DNA from: Phycisphaerales bacterium
GTDB lineage: Bacteria; Planctomycetota; Phycisphaerae; Phycisphaerales; UBA1924
Direction of reading: 5' to 3'
Assembly: GCA_020850415.1 (NCBI GenBank)
Contig: JADZER010000038.1
Coordinates: forward strand, 1 to 64,000
Length of the DNA stretch: 64,000 nt
The translations under genes were made by a program, and so were the position numbers. Of the stretch, positions 33,390 through 43,266 are shown in pieces; positions within the stretch are counted from its first letter, which is position 1, and every line of letters starts with the position of its first letter. The notes beneath the pieces are model-generated. The model made no database searches and was not told where the DNA came from. It worked only from the letters and a program-made list of their open reading frames with translations.

Positions 33390-33560
33390 GCCCAAGCATG
33401 ACGCCCCCGACCCCCCCCGTCAACCCGGGCCCCGCCCGCGATGCCGCGATCGCCCCCCCGCCCGCAGCCAAGCGGACCAGGGGACGGGCGGGGGCCGCCC
33501 GCCCCCTCCGTCAACCCCCGCCCGGCCAGGCGTGGCCTCCCGCTCCGTACACTCTCCCCC

Positions 33561-34088
33561 ATGCTGGTCCGCCCCGCCACCCCCGCCGACCTCCCCGCCG
33601 TCCTCGCGATCGTGAACCGCGAGATCCGCGAGGGCGTCGCCCACTTCGGCCTGCGCGAGCACACCCTCACCGAGCTCGAGCCGTGGCTCGCCAATCACCC
33701 CCGACTGCCGTTCCTCGTCGCGCCCGGGCCCGCTGGCGGGGTCCTCGGCTACGCCCGCGCCGGGCGCTGGAAAGACCGCGAGGCCTACGACTGGGCGACC
33801 GAAGTGGGGGTGTATGTGCGTCCGGACGCCCAGGGGCGCGGAGTCGGCAAGGCGCTCTACCAGGTGCTCATCCCCTCGCTGGTCGCGCTCGGCTACCGGT
33901 CCATCATCGCCGGCATCGCCCTGCCCAACCCCGCCAGCGTTCGGCTGCACGAGGCCTTCGGCATGCGGCACCTCGGCGACTTCCACAAGGTCGGCTACAA
34001 GCACGGGCAGTGGATCGATGTGGGCTACTGGGAGCTGACCGTCGGCGAGGGTCCCCCGGCCGCGATCTCCCTCCCCAGCTCCTCGTGA
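33561..34088 (+). CDS. GNAT N-acetyltransferase (phosphinothricin-type)
   Basis: Protein of 175 residues. GNAT pattern: VRPATPADLPAVLAIVNREI (beta1-alpha1), TEVGVYVRPDAQGRGVGKAL with the acetyl-CoA pyrophosphate loop QGRGVGKA, then SIIAGIALPNPASVRLHEAF and the ending KHGQWIDVGYWEL. The last two motifs are characteristic of Pat/Bar-like enzymes that acetylate phosphinothricin or methionine derivatives. Start at 33561 chosen for homology; there is no strong ribosome site. Its 3' end overlaps the convergent asparagine synthetase gene by 64 bases. Confidence 0.88.
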   Translation: MLVRPATPADLPAVLAIVNREIREGVAHFGLREHTLTELEPWLANHPRLPFLVAPGPAGGVLGYARAGRWKDREAYDWATEVGVYVRPDAQGRGVGKALYQVLIPSLVALGYRSIIAGIALPNPASVRLHEAFGMRHLGDFHKVGYKHGQWIDVGYWELTVGEGPPAAISLPSSS

Positions 34089-35977
34089 ACGGGACGCCAC
34101 CGCCGGCGGGAGCTCGACCGCACCCCGACCCCCGACGGCCACCACACCTCACCCCAGAGCGCTAGGTTCGCCAGGGGCCAGGCCAGGCGCCAGTGGGTCC
34201 CCGGGTCGGCCGCGACAGCGCCGCGGGCCGCGGGCGTCAGCAGCTCCGCCAGCAGCGCCGAATTGCCGATCGCCGCCCCCATCCCCGCCAGCCACCGCTG
34301 GAAGGGCAGCGGGAAGCTCGCCTTGGCGCGCCGCACGACGCCCGCCGGCAGCACGCCCCCGAACGCCTCGCGCAGCGCGATCTTCGTCCGGTCCGGCGCG
34401 ACGAATCTGTCGGCCATCGGCAGCGACTCGGCCAACGCCGCGACCTCGCCGTCCGCGAACGGCGTCCGGCCCTCCACCGACGCGAGCATGGTCGCGGTAT
34501 CCAGCCGGCCCAGCAGCCCGGTGAGATTGACGCGGCGCTGGAACCGCAGATGGTCCGCCAGCGGCTCATCGCCGCGGGCCGCCGCCTCAAACTCCCCGGC
34601 GTACCAGCCCATCAGCCACGCGTCGCCCTCGAGATCCGCCCACGCCGTGGGCTGGAGCATCGCCGCCTTGGTCTCGGCCGTACACCACGCCCCCAGCCTC
34701 AGGTGCAGCAGCCCCGGGTCGGCGTTGCCCGCCGCGATGTGCTCGGCCGCCGGGCGCAGCGTGTGGTCATAGCCCCCGAATAGCTCGTCGGCCCCCTCGC
34801 CGGAGAGCGCGACCACGCACCCGTCGGCCCGCAGCCGGCGCGCGACCTCGTTGATCGCCACCTCGTTCGGGGTCGACAGCGGCGTGCCCTGCGCCGCCAC
34901 CATCTCCCGCCACCTCGACACGAACATCGCTTCGTCCACCGGCGCCTCGGTGTGCGTCGTCCCCAGCCCCGCCGCCACCTCCCGCGCGAACGCGAAATCG
35001 TCCCCCGGTGGCACGGCTCTCCGAGCCGTAGGTTCAGTCTCCCCATCCGGACAGCCCGAGCAGTAGGTCCGCAGCGTTTCATGATGCCGGCACGCCACGG
35101 TCGTGATGATCGCGCTGTCCAGCCCCCCGCTCAGCAGGCAGCAGGTCGGCACATCCGACCGAAGGTGCGCCCCGACGGAGCCCTCGACCACCCCGCGCAC
35201 CACGCCAAGCCGCTCCGCGCGCGAGGCCGGCAGGTCCACCCGCCCGATCCCCAGCTCCCGGCTGGTCACCGTCAGCCGCTCGCCCCGGCAGTCCACCTCG
35301 ACCACCCGCCCCGGCGGCAGCGCGTGCACCCCGGCGAACATCGTCCGCTCCCCCAGGACAGTCCGGATCGTCGTCAGATACCCGCTGACCCCCACCAGGT
35401 CAGGCTCCGGGCGCACCGCGGGGTGCTCCACGATCGGCCGGGGTTCGCTCGCGAAGATCAGGAGATCCATCCCCCCCTCGCGCCCGACCCACCAATACAG
35501 CGGCTTGATCCCCAGCGGGTCCCTGGCCAGCAGCAGCCGCCTCTCCTGCCGGTCGTACAGCCCGAACGCGTACATCCCCCGCAACGCCGGGACACCCCCC
35601 GCGCCCCGCGTCGCCAGCCAATAGAGCAGCGTCTCCGCGTCGCACGAGGTGCGGAAGCAGACCCCCTCGCGCCGCAGTTCCTCCCGCAGCTGCGGGTCGT
35701 TGTAGAGCTCCCCGTTGTAGACCAGCACGAACCGCCCGCCGTCGAAGTCCGCGCCCGTGCGCATGGGCTGGGCCGCCTGGGCCGAGAGATCGACTACCGC
35801 CAGTCGCCGGTGGGCCAGCAAGGCCGTTCCCGGCCCGTGCTCCTCGCCCGGCCCGCCCCCCCGCCACAGCCCGGCGCCGTCCGGGCCCCGGTGACGCATC
35901 AGGTCGCGCAGGCGGCAGGCCTCCCGGTCGCTGATCGAGAGCGGGGCGGTCGAGACGATGCCGAGGATACCGCACAT
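34025..35977 (-). CDS. asnB: Asparagine synthetase, glutamine-hydrolysing
   Basis: Protein of 650 residues. The initiator MCGILGI exposes Cys2, the glutaminase nucleophile of class II amidotransferases; RHRGPDG and VYNGELYN complete that domain (about 1-210). The synthetase domain has the pyrophosphate loop LLSGGLDSAI and SGEGADELFGGYDH. It makes asparagine (or a related amide) from aspartate, glutamine and ATP. The C-terminus extends past the usual end with an Arg/Ser-rich tail and overlaps the convergent acetyltransferase gene. No exopolysaccharide genes adjoin, so the housekeeping role is preferred over a polymer-modification role. Confidence 0.9.
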   Translation of the reverse strand: MCGILGIVSTAPLSISDREACRLRDLMRHRGPDGAGLWRGGGPGEEHGPGTALLAHRRLAVVDLSAQAAQPMRTGADFDGGRFVLVYNGELYNDPQLREELRREGVCFRTSCDAETLLYWLATRGAGGVPALRGMYAFGLYDRQERRLLLARDPLGIKPLYWWVGREGGMDLLIFASEPRPIVEHPAVRPEPDLVGVSGYLTTIRTVLGERTMFAGVHALPPGRVVEVDCRGERLTVTSRELGIGRVDLPASRAERLGVVRGVVEGSVGAHLRSDVPTCCLLSGGLDSAIITTVACRHHETLRTYCSGCPDGETEPTARRAVPPGDDFAFAREVAAGLGTTHTEAPVDEAMFVSRWREMVAAQGTPLSTPNEVAINEVARRLRADGCVVALSGEGADELFGGYDHTLRPAAEHIAAGNADPGLLHLRLGAWCTAETKAAMLQPTAWADLEGDAWLMGWYAGEFEAAARGDEPLADHLRFQRRVNLTGLLGRLDTATMLASVEGRTPFADGEVAALAESLPMADRFVAPDRTKIALREAFGGVLPAGVVRRAKASFPLPFQRWLAGMGAAIGNSALLAELLTPAARGAVAADPGTHWRLAWPLANLALWGEVWWPSGVGVRSSSRRRWRPVHEELGREIAAGGPSPTVSSQ

Positions 35978-36019
35978 GACAGCCTGTATCGGGCGGCAGG
36001 GCCCGCCCCCGCGAATCGC

Positions 36020-36544
36020 TCAGCCCCGCGCCGCAAACTCCTGCGCCGCGAGGATCATGTCAGCGTAGCTGCAACTCAACGCCTCGCCGAGGGCCGGCCC
36101 GAAGGTCGCCCGCAGGTGCTCCACCATCGTGTGGCATTTCGCCACCGGGAACCCCGGCGACACCAGCGCCTCGAACTCCAGAAACCTCCCCAGACCCTCC
36201 ACCTCATCCAGGTGAATCCGCACATTCTCGTAGAGGTACAGATCCCGCGTCTTGCGCACAACGACCGACTCGGGCAGCGGCGCAACCCCGAACCGCTCCC
36301 GCGCCTGCGACTCTGAGTAGATGGTGAAGCAGCTCAGGCGCGGTCGGGCCTGGTCCTTGCGGTCGTAGAAGATCCACTCCGTCGGCTCCCCCACGCACTC
36401 CCGGCGCTTGAGCCGGCCCGACGGCACGCGGAAGTAGGTATCCACCTGCTCCAGCGTGATGATGTGCGCCGCCCCGAGAGCCCGGCACGCCGCCCGCGCC
36501 ATCGCCGGGTCCCGCAGCTCCGCCTTGTACTCGACATTGTGCAT
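36020..36544 (-). CDS. CYTH-domain protein (class IV adenylate cyclase/thiamine-triphosphatase type)
   Basis: Protein of 174 residues from ATG 36544. It begins MHNVEYKAEL, a variant of the CYTH ExExK motif with Asn in place of the first Glu. It continues with conserved Arg/Lys/Glu strands (TYFRVPSGRLKRRE, SVVVRKTRDLYLYENVRIHL, LGRFLEFEALV) lining the triphosphate tunnel. Ending YADMILA is typical of the CyaB-like subgroup. Substrate could be ATP, thiamine triphosphate or inorganic polyphosphate; the sequence does not decide. Next to ligA on the same strand, 85 bases apart. Confidence 0.82.
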   Translation of the reverse strand: MHNVEYKAELRDPAMARAACRALGAAHIITLEQVDTYFRVPSGRLKRRECVGEPTEWIFYDRKDQARPRLSCFTIYSESQARERFGVAPLPESVVVRKTRDLYLYENVRIHLDEVEGLGRFLEFEALVSPGFPVAKCHTMVEHLRATFGPALGEALSCSYADMILAAQEFAARG

Positions 36545-36629
36545 GGCATCCCTTGCCTTGCCCGGGGCTCCGACCACGCGGGCGCCCGCTCCGGCACCGC
36601 GCCGAGCCGGTCAGAACCAGGGTATCCGA

Positions 36630-38786
<2,157 letters not shown>

Positions 38787-38870
38787 CTACCCGAGGGCCA
38801 AACCGTGCGCCAACTCCATCCCCGGACGACGGTTCTCCCGTAGACACCCCACCCCGCTATGCTGGGGGCG

Positions 38871-39743
38871 ATGACCGCGACGCTGATCGACGGCAAGGCC
38901 CTGGCCGCGGCCCACCGCGAGCGGATCGCCCTGCGCCTCGCCGAGGCCAAGCGGCTCGGCCGGACCGCCCGGCTCGACGCGGTCCTGGTCGAGTCCGGCG
39001 ACAACGGCGCCCGGGTCTACGCCGAGAACCAGAAACGCACCTGCGAGTCCCTCGGGATCGAGTACCGCCTGCACATCCTCCCCGCCGGGTCGGGTTTCGA
39101 CGAGATCGCCGGTCGGGTCCTGCTCCTCAACCTCGACGAGGCCGTCTCCGCGGTCATGCTCCACCTCCCCCTGCCCGACGGCATCGATCCCTACCGCATC
39201 CAGCGGCTGATCGACCCAGAGAAGGATGTCGAGGGCGTCAACCCCGCCAACATCGGCAACATCGTCTACGGCCACTCCAGCCTCGCCCCCTGCACCGCCC
39301 TTGCAACCATCAGGATGATCGAGTCCACCGGCATCGATCTCCGCGGCAAGCGGGCGGTGGTGGTGGGGGCCAGCAATGTCGTCGGCAAGCCCATCGCCGT
39401 CCTGCTCATGCGCCAGGAGGCGACGGTGGTCTCCTGCAACAAGTTCACCGAGGGCCTCGCCGGCACCTGCCTGCGGGCCGATGTCCTCGTCGCCGCGGCG
39501 GGCGTGCCGGGGCTGATCACCGGCGCGATGGTTAAGCCCGGGGCGGTCGTCATCGATGTCGGCGTCAACCGGGTCACGGGCCCCGACGGCGCGACGCGCA
39601 CGGTGGGGGATGTCAGCTTCGATGAAGTACGGGAAGTGGCAGGGTGGATCAGCCCGGTGCCCGGCGGGGTCGGCCCCATGACGGTCGCGATGCTGCTCGC
39701 CAATGTCGCGGAGGCGGTGCTCGGGGGCGATCGGGTCGCGTAG
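38871..39743 (+). CDS. folD: FolD-family methylenetetrahydrofolate dehydrogenase, catalytic Lys replaced
   Basis: Protein of 290 residues using the ATG at 38871 (MTATLIDGKALA matches the family start; GGGGG precedes it). Family features: IDPEKDVEGVNPANIG, VVVGASNVVGKPIAVLLM (nucleotide-binding) and PVPGGVGPMTVAML. It should oxidise 5,10-methylene-tetrahydrofolate in one-carbon metabolism. However, the family motif Y-x-x-x-K reads YAENQK: the position of E. coli Lys54, needed for cyclohydrolase action, is Gln54 with Lys shifted to 55. The usual DVDG is DVEG. It may therefore be a dehydrogenase-only enzyme like yeast Mtd1. The gene symbol indicates family only. Confidence 0.88.
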   Translation: MTATLIDGKALAAAHRERIALRLAEAKRLGRTARLDAVLVESGDNGARVYAENQKRTCESLGIEYRLHILPAGSGFDEIAGRVLLLNLDEAVSAVMLHLPLPDGIDPYRIQRLIDPEKDVEGVNPANIGNIVYGHSSLAPCTALATIRMIESTGIDLRGKRAVVVGASNVVGKPIAVLLMRQEATVVSCNKFTEGLAGTCLRADVLVAAAGVPGLITGAMVKPGAVVIDVGVNRVTGPDGATRTVGDVSFDEVREVAGWISPVPGGVGPMTVAMLLANVAEAVLGGDRVA

Positions 39744-39850
39744 GATGGCACGCGTTGACTCCCGGGGCCTTGGTCCCTTGGATTTGATGGAATGATTCGG
39801 GTCCCCGGGCGTCGGACCATTCGCCCAGCACCCCTGACGGCGGAGTGACT

Positions 39851-40162
39851 ATGGACTTTGCGACCCTTGGCCTGAGCTTCCCCTCCGGGCCGGAGATGTG
39901 GATCATCCTGGCGATCGGCCTGCTGCTGTTCGGCAAGCGGTTACCCGAGGTGGGCCGGAGCCTGGGCAAGGGCATCGTCGAGTTCAAGAAGGGCCTGAAG
40001 GACATCGGCGACGATGTGAAGACCGCCGAGAAGGCCGGGGAGACCCCCAAGACCATCGCCGACCAGCCCAAGCAGCAGATCGCCGGCGATGACCGGCGGG
40101 TCTCGCAGGTCGAGGTTCCGGAGCAGTCGTCCCCGACGGTCGAGCCGCACACCAACGGGTGA
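39851..40162 (+). CDS. tatA: Sec-independent protein translocase TatA/E
   Basis: Protein of 103 residues. GGCGGAG at 39839-39845 places the start at ATG 39851. A single N-terminal membrane helix (PEMWIILAIGLLLFGKRLPE) with the FG-K-LPE hinge is followed by the amphipathic helix GRSLGKGIVEFKKGLKDI and a charged tail, the classic TatA layout. It oligomerises to form the Tat pore that exports folded proteins. tatB/tatC are not adjacent. The following gene encodes an exported protein but with a Sec-type signal. Confidence 0.93.
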   Translation: MDFATLGLSFPSGPEMWIILAIGLLLFGKRLPEVGRSLGKGIVEFKKGLKDIGDDVKTAEKAGETPKTIADQPKQQIAGDDRRVSQVEVPEQSSPTVEPHTNG

Positions 40163-40221
40163 TCGGGGCCCGGCCCCCCGGTGCCCGCATCCCCGGCGTC
40201 GGATTCCACTACGATACACGC

Positions 40222-42453
40222 ATGAGCACATTCTCCAAGCCGTTGGCCGCCCTGGCCTGCGCCGCGGGCGTCGCCTGCGCGCAGGGCACGCTGCCCGAGA
40301 TCACCGTCACCACCGACAACACCCGGATCGACAAGTCCTGCCGCGTGCGCATCCCCGAGGGGACCGTCATCGCCGACGCCGACGGGAACGGCGTGATCCA
40401 CATCGTCGCCGATGGGATCACGGTCGAGTTCCTCGGCGACCACGGGGCCGAGCTGGTGGGAGCCGCGGAGGGCACGCCGTGGGAGGAACTCACGGGCGTG
40501 GGGGTTCGGATCGACGGGCGCACCGGCGTGACGCTGCGCAACGCGCACACGCACAACTTCAAGGTGGGCATCTGGGCCAGCGACGCCGACGGGCTGATGA
40601 TCGAGGGCGCGGATGTCGCCGACGGGTTCGCGATGCGCCTCAAGTCTGACCCCCAGGCCGAGGACGGGTCGGACTGGCTCTGGCCCCACGACAACGACAA
40701 CCACGAGTGGATGGATCGCTACGGCGCGGGCATCTATGTCGAGAGGTCGAGCGGCGTGACCATCAGGGACTGCTACGCCCGGCGCCGTCAGAACGGCATC
40801 GTCATCGACCGCGTCACCGACTCGAAGGTGTTCGACAACGACTGCTCGTTCCTCTCCGGCTGGGGCCTGGCCATGTGGAGGTCGAGCAAGAACATCGTCA
40901 GCCGCAACGCGCTTGACTTCTGCGTCCGCGGCTACTCGCACGGCGTCTACAACCGCGGCCAGGACTCGGCCGGCATCCTCTTCTTCGAGCAGTGCTCCGA
41001 CAACCTCATCGCGGAGAACTCCGCCACCCACGGCGGCGACTCGTTCTTCGGCTTCGGCGGCAAGGAGGCCCTCGGCCAGGCCGAGGGGCCCGAGGGCTTC
41101 AGCGTCAAGCGGGCCGGATGCAACGACAACCTCATCATCAACAACGACTTCTCCTACGCCCCCGCCCACGGCATCGAGCTCACCTTCAGTTTCGGGAACA
41201 GGCTCGTCGGCAACCGCCTGGTCGAGAACGCCATCTGCGGCGTGTGGGGCGGGTACTCCCAGGACACGCTCATCGCTGGCAACCTCTTCGAGTCCAACGG
41301 GCAGATGGCCTACGGCCTCGAGCGGGGCGGCGTGAATATCGAGCACGGCGCGGGCAACATCATCCGCGACAATGTCTTCCGGGGCGACAAGTGCGCCGTC
41401 CACCTCTGGTGGGACAACGACGAGGGGCTCCTCAAGACCGATTGGGCCAAGGCAAACCACCGCGGCGTGGTCGACAACGAGATCGTCCGCAACCGCTTCG
41501 AGGGCACACCCATCGCCATCCAGCTCCGCGACACCGGCGTCAACAGCGTCGGGGGCAACGAGTTCGAGGGTGTCGGCGAGGAGATCGACCGCTCCGGGGG
41601 CGAGGAGCCCGTCGAGGTCATGGTCACCATGGAGCTCTTCCAGCCGCCCGAGTACGAGGCGGTCGGGGAGACGCGGCCGGTCGGCGCCCGCTCCGAGCTC
41701 GCCGGGCGCCAGAACATCATCATGGGCGAGTACTTCCCGTGGGACCACGAGGGCCCGCTCGCCCGGCGCGCCAAGGGCGATGCGGGGACCCACAGGTACG
41801 AGGTCCTCGGCGAGGTCGAGGACTTCTACTTCGTCCTCAACGGCGCCACGGCCCAGGCCGTCCTCCGTGAGCCCGGCGAGGACGACGACGGCAAGCCCAC
41901 CCCGCTCCGCGTCGATGTGCACGGCCCGGCCGGCGTCCACCCGTATGTGCTCAAGCTCCGCGGCAAGGACTTCGAGACCGAGTACGCCGACACGCTCGTC
42001 GTCGCCAAGTGGAAGGCCACCTTCTTCCCCTGGACCGTCGATCCGCGCGAGAACCTCGCCGGCTGGCGGGCCCAGGCCAAGACCGCCGAGGCCCGCAGCG
42101 CGGAGCTCGACGCCCTCCACCTCCCCTACGGGATGGGAGGCCCGCGAGACCAGGACCTCCCGGACGCCGTCACCAAGGCCGGGCCCGGGCCCGACCGCTT
42201 CGGCATGATCGCCACGAGCAAGCTCACCCTCCCCGCCGGGCGGTGGCGGGTCTCTACCCTTTCCGACGACGGCGTCCGCGTGATGATCGACGGGAAGCCC
42301 GTGATCGAGAACTGGACCTGGCACGCCCCGGCCCGCGACACGGCCGAGTTCGACCAGGCGACGACCAAGCTCGTCGAGATCACCGTCGAGCACTTTGAGA
42401 TCGATGGCTTCGCCACCCTCGAGCTGCAGTTCGAGCCGGTGGAGACGGAGTGA
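40222..42453 (+). CDS. Secreted parallel beta-helix protein with C-terminal PA14-like domain
   Basis: Protein of 743 residues with signal peptide (LAALACAAGVACAQG). Residues about 60-480 are a right-handed parallel beta-helix with NosD/pectate-lyase-like repeats (VTIRDCYARRRQNGIVIDR, NLIAENSATHGGDSFFGF, NRLVGNRLVENAICGVWGG). After a linker, residues about 590-740 look like a PA14 domain (RWRVSTLSDDGVRVMIDGKP, then VIENWTWH), which binds sugars. A carbohydrate-active role is likely but no catalytic residues could be named. No dockerin tail, unlike the island's beta-helix protein. Confidence 0.8.
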   Translation: MSTFSKPLAALACAAGVACAQGTLPEITVTTDNTRIDKSCRVRIPEGTVIADADGNGVIHIVADGITVEFLGDHGAELVGAAEGTPWEELTGVGVRIDGRTGVTLRNAHTHNFKVGIWASDADGLMIEGADVADGFAMRLKSDPQAEDGSDWLWPHDNDNHEWMDRYGAGIYVERSSGVTIRDCYARRRQNGIVIDRVTDSKVFDNDCSFLSGWGLAMWRSSKNIVSRNALDFCVRGYSHGVYNRGQDSAGILFFEQCSDNLIAENSATHGGDSFFGFGGKEALGQAEGPEGFSVKRAGCNDNLIINNDFSYAPAHGIELTFSFGNRLVGNRLVENAICGVWGGYSQDTLIAGNLFESNGQMAYGLERGGVNIEHGAGNIIRDNVFRGDKCAVHLWWDNDEGLLKTDWAKANHRGVVDNEIVRNRFEGTPIAIQLRDTGVNSVGGNEFEGVGEEIDRSGGEEPVEVMVTMELFQPPEYEAVGETRPVGARSELAGRQNIIMGEYFPWDHEGPLARRAKGDAGTHRYEVLGEVEDFYFVLNGATAQAVLREPGEDDDGKPTPLRVDVHGPAGVHPYVLKLRGKDFETEYADTLVVAKWKATFFPWTVDPRENLAGWRAQAKTAEARSAELDALHLPYGMGGPRDQDLPDAVTKAGPGPDRFGMIATSKLTLPAGRWRVSTLSDDGVRVMIDGKPVIENWTWHAPARDTAEFDQATTKLVEITVEHFEIDGFATLELQFEPVETE

Positions 42454-42466
42454 GCCCCGCTCCCCA

Positions 42467-42484
42467 CCGGCCCCTCGGGGCCGG
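42467..42484. terminator. Perfect hairpin after the beta-helix gene
   Basis: CCGGCCCC-TC-GGGGCCGG, an almost perfect palindrome 14 bases after the stop codon. It lacks a T-tract, so it may be an RNA-stabilising hairpin rather than a true terminator. Confidence 0.35.
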
Positions 42485-42530
42485 AGGGGGTTGTCGGCCC
42501 GGGACGGGGTGCTACGATGCTCGTCCCACT

Positions 42531-42605
42531 GGCGAGGTAGCTCAGCTGGTTTAGAGCGCTGGATTCATAACCCGGAGGTCGTGGGTTCGAGTCCCACCCT
42601 CGCCA
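42531..42605 (+). tRNA. tRNA with anticodon CAT (Met, or Ile2 if lysidine-modified)
   Basis: A 75-base cloverleaf: acceptor GGCGAGG/CCTCGCC, D-arm GCTC...GAGC, anticodon arm CTGGA-TTCATAA-CCCGG with anticodon CAT at 42566-42568, variable AGGTC, T-arm GTGGG-TTCGAGT-CCCAC, discriminator A. CCA is not encoded. The anticodon stem has an A-C mismatch next to the loop. The paired first acceptor base excludes the initiator. Elongator tRNA-Met is the likely identity. Confidence 0.93.
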
Positions 42606-42614
42606 CTTCTCGGA

Positions 42615-42651
42615 GAACGCGGAGCCCCCCGGGCCCCGCGTTCATCGTTTT
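42615..42651 (+). terminator. Terminator of the tRNA gene
   Basis: GAACGCGG and CCGCGTTC form a perfect 8-bp stem around a G+C-rich loop, followed by ATCGTTTT. It starts ten bases after the tRNA 3' end. Confidence 0.6.
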
Positions 42652-42846
42652 GGGCCCCGGAGGGGCGCCACGGTTCGCCTTGGCGCCAGACCATCCCCCG
42701 GGGCCCGCCGTTCTCGGCGCGGCCCGCGACGGTCCGAGAATCCCCTGTGGTCCTCGTCCCGGGGAAGTCCTCCAGCCCGCGCCGGGACCCGGATCAAGCC
42801 GCCATCCCTTCGTGCCGATGCGCTCCGGCAGCTTCCGGAGGTGCTT

Positions 42847-43266
42847 GTGCAGAACGGACAGGACCATCTTGTGGTACGGCGCCATACCCGGCTGGAGTGC
42901 AGCCTGCCCGGGCAGCTGCGCGTGGGCGACGCCCACAGCGCCCAGATCGTGTTCTCCCGGGCGGTCGTGGACGGCGACGGCGCGGTGCCGGTGTGCGTCG
43001 TGGACTGCAGCGAGGGCGGCGTGGGGCTTAACACGGCGGTCTACCTGCCCAAGGGGGCGGACCTCCGGCTGCTCATATCGCTCCCGGGCCCCCACGGGGC
43101 CATCGAGCACGAGCTGCATCTCAGGGTCCGGCGGAGCAGCATGGTCTCCCGTGCGCCGTCGTACTACCTGGGCACGAGCGTCATCGACCGCCCGGGGACG
43201 GGCGCGTCGCTTGGCGAGCTGCTCCGCTGGGCGGCGTCGCACGGCGCCAAGGAGGGGGCGGCATGA
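42847..43266 (+). CDS. PilZ-domain protein heading the secretion/pilus operon
   Basis: About 139 residues from the GTG at 42847, six bases after GGAG (another GTG lies two codons earlier). It contains the two PilZ motifs, RRHTR and DCSEGGVG (the DxSxxG form), which bind cyclic di-GMP. Its stop overlaps the start of the GspE-like ATPase as ATGA, so it belongs to the operon. It probably links c-di-GMP level to ATPase or pilus activity. Confidence 0.75.
   Translation: MQNGQDHLVVRRHTRLECSLPGQLRVGDAHSAQIVFSRAVVDGDGAVPVCVVDCSEGGVGLNTAVYLPKGADLRLLISLPGPHGAIEHELHLRVRRSSMVSRAPSYYLGTSVIDRPGTGASLGELLRWAASHGAKEGAA

Noticed and set aside
39649-42393. Open frame of 914 codons on the minus strand
   Set aside because: Mirror of the beta-helix/PA14 gene and tatA; repetitive Val/Asp/Glu composition and no motif.
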